NCBI GenBank assembly: GCA_015257635.1
Contig: JABZJU010000038.1
Location: 1-5,423, forward strand
DNA length: 5,423 nt
Direction of reading: 5' to 3'
From: Nanosynbacter sp.
Lineage (GTDB): Bacteria > Patescibacteriota > Saccharimonadia > Saccharimonadales > Saccharimonadaceae
Below are positions 1 through 4,459 of the stretch, in pieces. The notes beneath the pieces were generated by a model. The model was not told where the DNA came from. It did no database searches and worked only from the letters and a program-made list of their open reading frames with translations. Made by a program: the position numbers and the translations under genes. Each line of letters opens with the position of its first letter. The first letter of the stretch is position 1.

Positions 1-160
1 CGTAATTGCCGCCGCCAACCATAATTACAATCTCAGCTCCGTCGTCCAGTGCTGGTCGAATTTGTTCGGCAATCCAGCGAGCGCGTTTTGGGTCAAAGCC
101 GCTGGCGAATTCGCCTTGAAGTTGTTCACCGGAGAGTTTGAGGAGAATACGTTTGGTCAT
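1..160 (-). CDS. pyrH: UMP kinase (uridylate kinase), N-terminal part, truncated by the window edge
   Basis: Bacterial-type UMP kinase phosphorylates UMP to UDP with ATP in the cytoplasm, feeding UTP and CTP synthesis. Reading the minus strand from the ATG at 160-158 gives 53 codons. They begin MTKRILLKLSGE, the family signature in which the KLSGE loop (residues 8-12) binds phosphate. GGGN follows at residues 49-52, the second glycine-rich nucleotide-binding loop of the amino-acid-kinase fold. The spacing between the two matches PyrH; residues 13-22 correspond to the usual ALQG..GFG segment. The family is normally about 235-245 aa, so roughly three quarters lies outside the window. The gene is divergent from the helicase. 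There is no Shine-Dalgarno sequence before the ATG; an extended -10 box ends 6 nt upstream, suggesting a leaderless transcript. The product call rests only on the N-terminus, but the motif pattern is distinctive. Confidence 0.9.
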   Translation of the reverse strand, partial: MTKRILLKLSGEQLQGEFASGFDPKRARWIAEQIRPALDDGAEIVIMVGGGNY

Positions 161-166
161 GACACC

Positions 167-175
167 AGTGTATCA
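167..175 (-). promoter_or_regulatory. Extended -10 promoter element for pyrH, predicted leaderless start
   Basis: On the minus strand the sequence TGATACACT fits the extended -10 pattern TGnTAnnnT, with TACACT as the hexamer (172-167). Exactly 6 nt (166-161) separate it from the ATG, so transcription would be expected to begin at or next to the start codon. No good -35 hexamer lies 16-18 bp upstream, which an extended -10 can tolerate. An overlapping alternative, TATGAT (177-172), would give a leader of only about 4-5 nt. Confidence 0.5.
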
Positions 176-225
176 TAGCGCGCTTGAAAATAACATAAAT
201 GCAAAAGGGAGGCGGCAGTGTAATA

Positions 226-239
226 CAAATTGCGATTTG
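226..239. repeat. Short inverted repeat CAAAT-N4-ATTTG in the divergent intergenic region
   Basis: CAAAT (226-230) and ATTTG (235-239) form perfect 5-bp arms around TGCG. A further copy of the surrounding octamer ATACAAAT occurs at 242-249 (first copy 223-230). The repeat lies between the pyrH start and the helicase promoter, where a repressor or activator could act on either gene. The arms are short and the region is AT-rich, so chance is a real alternative. Confidence 0.2.
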
Positions 240-264
240 CTATACAAATATTCGTTTTTTAAGT

Positions 265-280
265 TAGACAAACTAGACAA
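265..280. repeat. Tandem TAGACAA half-sites upstream of the helicase promoter
   Basis: TAGACAA occurs at 265-271 and again at 274-280, a 9-bp period. The inverse TGTCTA occurs at 322-327, overlapping the predicted helicase -10 box. Two direct copies upstream and one inverted copy on the -10 would suit a binding site for a regulator of the helicase gene. No regulator family is recognised, and the words are short enough to be coincidental. Confidence 0.25.
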
Positions 281-302
281 GAAAAAGCTAAGACGCTTAC
301 GT

Positions 303-331
303 TTGCTATTTTACTTTCTCCTGTCTACAAT
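303..331 (+). promoter_or_regulatory. Sigma70-type promoter for the DExH helicase gene
   Basis: TTGCTA at 303-308 matches the -35 consensus TTGACA at four of six positions. TACAAT at 326-331 matches TATAAT at five of six. The spacer is exactly 17 bp. Transcription would start near 338, giving a leader of about 17 nt that includes the AAGGAG site before the GTG start. An AT-rich stretch at 246-264 lies further upstream. A second -10-like word, TATAAA at 337-342, lacks a partner -35. Confidence 0.5.
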
Positions 332-340
332 GTGAGTATA

Positions 341-346
341 AAGGAG
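341..346 (+). promoter_or_regulatory. Shine-Dalgarno site for the helicase gene
   Basis: AAGGAG is followed by 8 nt and then GTG at 355. This supports the GTG as the true start. It is the only clear ribosome binding site I see directly before a gene start in this window; the other independently started genes have -10 boxes there instead. Confidence 0.75.
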
Positions 347-354
347 AGAGTAGT

Positions 355-2901
355 GTGAAAGATGGAGTTCGGCGGCCGGGCTATTTACGTAGATCGCAAG
401 AATCTAGCAGTAGTCATTTATTGAGTCGAAATATTGAAAGACCCAGTCAACCGTCGTATAGTTATGGTGAACCGCCCGAACAGAGGCGACAGCGTTTAAA
501 AGAATTGCGGGAACGGTACAGTAAACTACCGGAAACTCCTTTTGCTGACTATGATCTTGGTGACAAAAAACTACCTGCATATAAGCACAAAGCAGAGATA
601 TTAGACACATTATCGGAAAGTAAAATATCCTGGTTGTGCGGACCGACGGGTAGTGGTAAAACGACACAAACCGCTCAGTATGCACTGGAGCGGTTTGATC
701 GTGTCGTGGTGTTGATGCCGCGGCGGGTTATCGTCGATAATGTTACTGAATATGTCGAGAAGAGTTTGCGTGAACAGCTTGGCGAACAATATCCTAATCA
801 CTTGGTGGGCAAGATTCACGGACGTGCCACTGAAGCGACGCCGGACACTAGGCTCTGTTTCATGACTCCAGCAACGTTTACGAAAAAGCTGGAACAATTT
901 TCTAGCGACTGGCAGGACGAGAAGACGCTTATCCTGGTTGATGAAATACATGAAGCCAATTTGGAGATGGAATTTGCTACCGCTCTGGCGGTAAAATCGA
1001 TAGAGAATACCGACAAATGGCATATGGCTTTTTCTAGTGCCACGCCTGATACAGAAGTTTCTCAGGCGATGTACGAAGATATTAATGGGTCAGAACTACC
1101 AGTCGTAACCATTAAGGGTCGGCCGCATGATATTGATATTGAAGAAGATAAGGTGAATACCGTATCCGAAGCCTACCTTGAATATGGTAAGGACTCGAAA
1201 AAATCACTAATCTTTGTTGAAGGTGTGAGGAGTATTGATGAGACCATTGCGTCAATCAAACGTCATACTCGCCATCAATCCGGGAAAATACGATTTTTCA
1301 AACTACATTCTGGCATATCAGAAGCTGCGCGCCGAGAGATTTTTACTGCCAAACCAGCAGAAGATGAGTCGTTTGTCATCGTTTCGACCTCGGCTGGACA
1401 GTCTGGTATTACCATCTCCGAGGTTGATTTGGTGCTGTCAAATGGACTGACGAAGAGTAAAGAAATTGGTGAAGAGGGCACGGAGGGGTTGCCACCTCGA
1501 TTGTGTACTCAAGCAGAGCTGATGCAGCAGGCGGGGCGGGGCGGTCGTGATATTGATGGCGCTAAGTTTGTATTGACTCGTCCGATATCTTACGATAAGA
1601 TTTATTTGCCAGATGAGCTGAAAGGATTTTATGATATTGCGTCCCGTGAACAACATATTCCACCGGAGATATATCACACGAATATTGTGCGCAACGTTTT
1701 GTCGGCTATCCATCTGAATGGTGATTTTGAGGATCTGAACCGATACCTGATGCATCCTGTTGCTAGTAAAAAAGTTATTCAAGAATCGTACGATTTGCTG
1801 GAAACCCTGGAAGCAATTGATGGAGAGGGGCAGATCACAAAAATTGGTGAGTTTATGGATAGTTTACCATTGTCGCCAGAACTTTCTCGGTCATTAGCAG
1901 AAATGATTAAGAATGGGGGAAGCTTACGTGAAGTGTTGGCATTATCGGCCATGGCAGCCTCCGTCTCGGGTGGTGGCTTTGCCGCCTGGCATCAACCAAA
2001 GGAATTGTTCCAGGAATTTGTCAGCCCCGATACAACAGATGACTTTTTTGCCGAATACGATGCTTTTTTGAAAACCAGAGAGATTTATGACGGCTGTCGT
2101 ACTGACAATGACGTCTACCTGACTAATGGTATTGATCCCAATAAGGCGGATAATATTCACTATCAATTTAGTAAAATATGTCGGCGCCTGTCGGTTAATC
2201 CAAACGATATCGACATGGGTGAACTAAACAGCGAGGAAAAACACAATATATCGGTGGCTTTGGTGCGCGGGTTTCAGGAATTATTGTATGCCAAAACTGG
2301 TAGTCGGCGCATTGGACGAACAACGGTTAATCAATACAAGAATGTTCATACTGGCGAACGTGGTATTTCTGAGTATGAAATTAGTTCGCACAGCTTAGTG
2401 CGACGTATGGGCTCGGAGGCGCTGAAGTTGGCCCTGGCTTTACCGTGGTGGTATGATACGCGTGATGGTCGTCGATACACACTCAACACAATTTTACCAG
2501 TAACCAAGAATCAAGTTGCTCAAGCCTTGAGTAGCAGCGCTGTGTCTGAATCCCTTGGTGATAGAGTTGCTCCTAATGGTGACTTGGTTCGTGTGACGCG
2601 GCCGAAAGTCGGCTCGCTGATACTCGGTCCAGAGCGGCAGCAAAAAATCCCCGCCATAACAGATGAGCAAATCGCGCTGATAGTGGACGCAATGAAAAAC
2701 AAGGCTAATAAACAAGTAAGAGTATTGTTTGATTTACAACATCAGCGAGTTATCACCAAGGGTCAATTGCATCAGGTCCTAGACGGGTCTGCGGTAAATA
2801 GTCACAATGTCCATGAGGCGGAGGCTAAGGTTTGGGCTGAAGTACAGAATGTGTTAACGAGCGAGCAGCAAGAAGCTTTTTATGGTCAGATAAACAGATA
2901 A
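355..2901 (+). CDS. DExH-box helicase, HrpA/HrpB-like (probable ATP-dependent RNA helicase)
   Basis: This is an 848-aa superfamily 2 helicase. Visible motifs in order are: the pre-motif LPAYKHKAEIL (73-83); motif I GPTGSGKTTQ (96-105); Ia-like MPRRV (121-125); Ib-like MTPATF (170-175); motif II DEIH (196-199); motif III SAT (228-230); motif IV LIFVEG (285-290); motif V around STSAGQSGIT (344-353); and motif VI QQAGRGGR (391-398), keeping both arginine-finger arginines. A winged-helix/HA2-like stretch follows at about 440-545, with LLETLEAIDGEGQIT then GEFMDSLPLSPEL, closely resembling the DEAH RNA-helicase ratchet region. The first ~70 residues are Ser/Arg/Glu-rich and look disordered. Residues ~550-848 match no domain I can name. 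Known family members translocate on RNA using ATP, and HrpA acts on stalled ribosomes in E. coli; the substrate here is unknown. The GTG start is chosen from AAGGAG 8 nt upstream. No terminator separates it from orn, so read-through is possible. Confidence 0.85.
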   Translation: MKDGVRRPGYLRRSQESSSSHLLSRNIERPSQPSYSYGEPPEQRRQRLKELRERYSKLPETPFADYDLGDKKLPAYKHKAEILDTLSESKISWLCGPTGSGKTTQTAQYALERFDRVVVLMPRRVIVDNVTEYVEKSLREQLGEQYPNHLVGKIHGRATEATPDTRLCFMTPATFTKKLEQFSSDWQDEKTLILVDEIHEANLEMEFATALAVKSIENTDKWHMAFSSATPDTEVSQAMYEDINGSELPVVTIKGRPHDIDIEEDKVNTVSEAYLEYGKDSKKSLIFVEGVRSIDETIASIKRHTRHQSGKIRFFKLHSGISEAARREIFTAKPAEDESFVIVSTSAGQSGITISEVDLVLSNGLTKSKEIGEEGTEGLPPRLCTQAELMQQAGRGGRDIDGAKFVLTRPISYDKIYLPDELKGFYDIASREQHIPPEIYHTNIVRNVLSAIHLNGDFEDLNRYLMHPVASKKVIQESYDLLETLEAIDGEGQITKIGEFMDSLPLSPELSRSLAEMIKNGGSLREVLALSAMAASVSGGGFAAWHQPKELFQEFVSPDTTDDFFAEYDAFLKTREIYDGCRTDNDVYLTNGIDPNKADNIHYQFSKICRRLSVNPNDIDMGELNSEEKHNISVALVRGFQELLYAKTGSRRIGRTTVNQYKNVHTGERGISEYEISSHSLVRRMGSEALKLALALPWWYDTRDGRRYTLNTILPVTKNQVAQALSSSAVSESLGDRVAPNGDLVRVTRPKVGSLILGPERQQKIPAITDEQIALIVDAMKNKANKQVRVLFDLQHQRVITKGQLHQVLDGSAVNSHNVHEAEAKVWAEVQNVLTSEQQEAFYGQINR

Positions 2902-2907
2902 CGAGTG

Positions 2908-2913
2908 TATAAT
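2908..2913 (+). promoter_or_regulatory. -10 box (TATAAT) for orn, predicted leaderless start
   Basis: A perfect TATAAT begins 7 nt after the helicase stop codon and ends 7 nt before the orn ATG at 2921. Transcription from it would start at or within a base or two of the A of ATG. No Shine-Dalgarno sequence exists in the 19-nt gap. The -35 position falls inside the helicase 3' end and shows no good TTGACA match, so strength is uncertain. Confidence 0.6.
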
Positions 2914-2920
2914 AGATAGT

Positions 2921-3463
2921 ATGAGTAATGCGAAAAAGATTTTATGGGTGGATTTGGAGATGACTGGATTGGATCCAGTACGTGATGAGATTTTGGAAGT
3001 GGCGGCAATTGTGACTGATTGGGATTTTAAGGAAATTGCGACGTATGAAGGAATTGTGCGCCACGATTCGGAAAAGTTGGCTAAGTTGTTAGATCGAAAT
3101 GCTGGTTTTTGGAATGAGCATCCGGAAGCGCGACGCGGGCTGGAGGAGCAGAATGAATCGGGCAAACCTTTGGCGGAAATAGAACGCGAATTGTTGGCGT
3201 TTTGTGATGAGCATTTTGCGGGTGAAACGAAGATTCTGTTGGCAGGCAATTCAATCCATCAAGATAGGCGATTTATTGATCAATGGTGGCCAGTGCTATC
3301 AAAAAGGCTGCATTATCGAATGCTTGATGTGAGCGCGTGGAAGGTGGTGTTTGAGGGTAAATACGGTAAGAAATTCGCCAAGCCAGAAGATCATCGAGCA
3401 CTGGAAGACATCCGCGGCAGTATTATGGAACTTGAATATTATTTGAAAAAGGTAAAGGTATGA
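2921..3463 (+). CDS. orn: Oligoribonuclease (3'-5' exoribonuclease for 2-5 nt RNAs)
   Basis: Orn is a DEDDh-family exonuclease that degrades the di- to pentanucleotides left by other RNases, including linear c-di-GMP products (pGpG) where that signal exists; it acts as a cytoplasmic Mg2+-dependent dimer. The 180-aa length is almost identical to E. coli Orn (181 aa). The catalytic set is complete: Asp11 and Glu13 in WVDLEMTGLD, Asp115 in GNSIHQDRRF, His158 and Asp163 in EDHRALEDIR. The HYRMLDVS segment (131-138) is also typical of the family. The ATG is preceded by a TATAAT box rather than a ribosome binding site. The stop codon overlaps the next gene's start (ATGA, 3460-3463), so the two are expected to be translationally coupled. 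Position after an RNA helicase suggests, but does not prove, a shared role in RNA turnover. Confidence 0.95.
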   Translation: MSNAKKILWVDLEMTGLDPVRDEILEVAAIVTDWDFKEIATYEGIVRHDSEKLAKLLDRNAGFWNEHPEARRGLEEQNESGKPLAEIERELLAFCDEHFAGETKILLAGNSIHQDRRFIDQWWPVLSKRLHYRMLDVSAWKVVFEGKYGKKFAKPEDHRALEDIRGSIMELEYYLKKVKV

Positions 3464-3798
3464 CACATAAACAATTTGAAGAATTTATTTTAAGTTTGCC
3501 GGGCGTATGGCTGGATTATCCATTTGGCGAGGATGTTGCGGTATATAAATTTGGTAGAGATAATGACGGTGCGGGGAAAATGGTAGCATTGGTTACGGAA
3601 GGCTCAAAGCCGCTCAGAGTAAGCCTAAAATGCGATCCGTTGTTGGCGCAGAATTTACGAGAAAAGTACGAAACGGTTTTACCGGGCTATCACTTAAACA
3701 AGAAACATTGGAATACAATTATTTGTTCAGGTCAATTGACTGACGAAGAGGTCTTTGACTTGGCGAGGCTGAGCTATCGATTAGTCTCGGAAGCTTAA
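3460..3798 (+). CDS. MmcQ/YjbR family protein (CyaY-like fold, putative DNA-binding)
   Basis: This 112-aa protein has the hallmarks of the MmcQ/YjbR family. The N-terminal helix is followed by LSLPGVWLDYPFGED (11-25), then a strand with VAVYKFG (26-32). The middle KMVALV...PLRVSLKCDP continues the family pattern, then LPGYHLNKKHWNTI (73-86), where the KKHWNT element is the most diagnostic part. The length is typical of the single-domain form. The fold resembles frataxin/CyaY; family members are often labelled DNA-binding, but I know of no established biochemical function. The ATG overlaps the orn stop in ATGA with no separate promoter, so expression should depend on orn translation. Its TAA stop overlaps the TAA of the convergent membrane gene through the palindrome TTAA. 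Confidence 0.88.
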   Translation: MTHKQFEEFILSLPGVWLDYPFGEDVAVYKFGRDNDGAGKMVALVTEGSKPLRVSLKCDPLLAQNLREKYETVLPGYHLNKKHWNTIICSGQLTDEEVFDLARLSYRLVSEA

Positions 3799-4406
3799 TC
3801 TGCCTTAATAATTTGATTGATCTGCTTCTGGATATTCTCTAAATCGCCAGCAGTTTTTACTAGCCATTCGCGCATCTTTTTTGACTTGGTGGACTTGTAT
3901 ACCTTTTTCATCATGTTGATTGTATCTGTTATTTGCACATTCATCTCATGGGCATAGGTAATATCCAATTGCGTGTTCAGAAGAGCTTCGTCCAATTTTT
4001 TCTCTAATTTTTCTGACGGATCTAGAGCGAGGATGTCCTTCTGTTTCTCCTTATAATTGATGCCGGTTGCTTGAAGCGCTTCGCCCATTGAGGCATCCGC
4101 AGTGGTTAGCACTGCAACCAGAGAACTATTGGTGGTCTGCAGACTGGTCGAGCGGAACTTATTATTGTATTTTTTGGAAATGGTGAGTAACTTATTAACG
4201 CGTGATGCAATTTGTGACGGATTAGCGCTTGGCATAGAATCTTGTGAAAAAACAAATATCGCAATTAGGGTTATCAAGCCGATAAAGCTCAAAATAGCGA
4301 TGATGATTTTGGTTTTTTTATCAAAACCTTCCGCTGGCGGAGGTGTGGCAATTTGATTCAAATAATCGATACCTTGAGGTTGGTTGTTCAAATTGTCAGG
4401 ATACAT
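3795..4406 (-). CDS. Unrecognised single-pass membrane protein with a helical C-terminal domain
   Basis: I do not recognise the family. The start chosen is the ATG at 4406-4404, giving 203 aa beginning MYPDNLNNQ. An in-frame ATG at 4424 would add six residues, but the best -10 hexamer (4418-4413) lies inside that extension, exactly 6 nt before the 4406 start. Residues 1-33 are rich in Asn, Pro and Gln and end with the basic DKKTK. A single strongly hydrophobic segment follows at about 34-53 (IIIAILSF to IFVF). By the positive-inside rule the N-terminus is cytoplasmic and the roughly 150-residue remainder is outside. That remainder looks mostly alpha-helical, contains no cysteine, and has Lys/Glu/Asp/Gln-rich stretches that could form a coiled coil near the C-terminus. 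There is no cleavable signal peptide, lipobox or sortase signal. It could be a cell-surface or periplasm-side structural or binding protein; that is a guess. Confidence 0.75.
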   Translation of the reverse strand: MYPDNLNNQPQGIDYLNQIATPPPAEGFDKKTKIIIAILSFIGLITLIAIFVFSQDSMPSANPSQIASRVNKLLTISKKYNNKFRSTSLQTTNSSLVAVLTTADASMGEALQATGINYKEKQKDILALDPSEKLEKKLDEALLNTQLDITYAHEMNVQITDTINMMKKVYKSTKSKKMREWLVKTAGDLENIQKQINQIIKAD

Positions 4407-4412
4407 ATTTCT

Positions 4413-4441
4413 ATTTAACCACAAACAATAACAGAGGTAAA
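4413..4441 (-). promoter_or_regulatory. Promoter for the membrane-protein gene, overlapping the dnaG promoter region
   Basis: On the minus strand, TTTACC (4441-4436) and TTAAAT (4418-4413) each match four of six consensus positions and are separated by exactly 17 bp. The -10 ends 6 nt before the ATG at 4406, the same spacing as at dnaG and pyrH, again without a Shine-Dalgarno sequence. Both hexamers are mediocre; the regular spacing is the main support. Confidence 0.4.
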
Positions 4442-4447
4442 GAGTGA

Positions 4448-4453
4448 TATAAT
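4448..4453 (+). promoter_or_regulatory. -10 box (TATAAT) for dnaG, predicted leaderless start
   Basis: A perfect TATAAT is followed by six A/T bases and then the dnaG ATG at 4460, placing the expected first transcribed base at the start codon. The only purine-rich word upstream (AGAGG, 4433-4437) is more than 20 nt from the ATG and would precede the transcription start, so it is not a usable ribosome binding site. No clear -35 is present at 4425-4430. Confidence 0.65.
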
Positions 4454-4459
4454 AAAAAT

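Noticed and set aside
138..335. 65-codon plus-strand reading frame starting within the pyrH antisense region
   Set aside because: It begins antisense to the conserved pyrH N-terminus, runs through the intergenic promoter region of the helicase, has a composition driven by AT-rich DNA (Leu/Lys/Phe) and lacks a ribosome binding site or promoter. It reads as chance.
337..342. TATAAA as the helicase -10, making that gene nearly leaderless too
   Set aside because: It overlaps the AAGGAG ribosome binding site, has no partner -35, and would be transcribed from within the preferred TTGCTA-N17-TACAAT promoter; a GTG start with a Shine-Dalgarno sequence fits a leadered mRNA better.
404..1782. Several minus-strand open frames of 68-137 codons inside the helicase gene
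   Set aside because: All are antisense to conserved helicase motifs, overlap one another and have no recognisable domains; they are shadows of the real gene.
2868..2895. AAGCTT followed by T-rich bases near the end of the helicase as a terminator
   Set aside because: The palindrome is 6 bp with no loop, lies within coding sequence, and the T-run is short and interrupted.
2854..3249. 131-codon minus-strand frame opposite orn
   Set aside because: It covers the antisense of the Orn N-terminal half, whose plus-strand translation is unmistakably conserved; the minus-strand product is Ser-rich and unlike any known family.
3773..3802. Possible bidirectional terminator hairpin (GATTA...TAATC) around the convergent stops
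   Set aside because: The arms are only about 5 bp with a loop of about 12 nt and there is no T-tract on either strand, so it does not meet the intrinsic-terminator pattern.
4102..4356. 84-codon plus-strand frame opposite the membrane-protein gene
   Set aside because: Its apparent hydrophobic stretch is the reverse complement of the membrane segment in the minus-strand gene. There is no start signal, and the minus-strand frame is longer and ends neatly against the YjbR gene.
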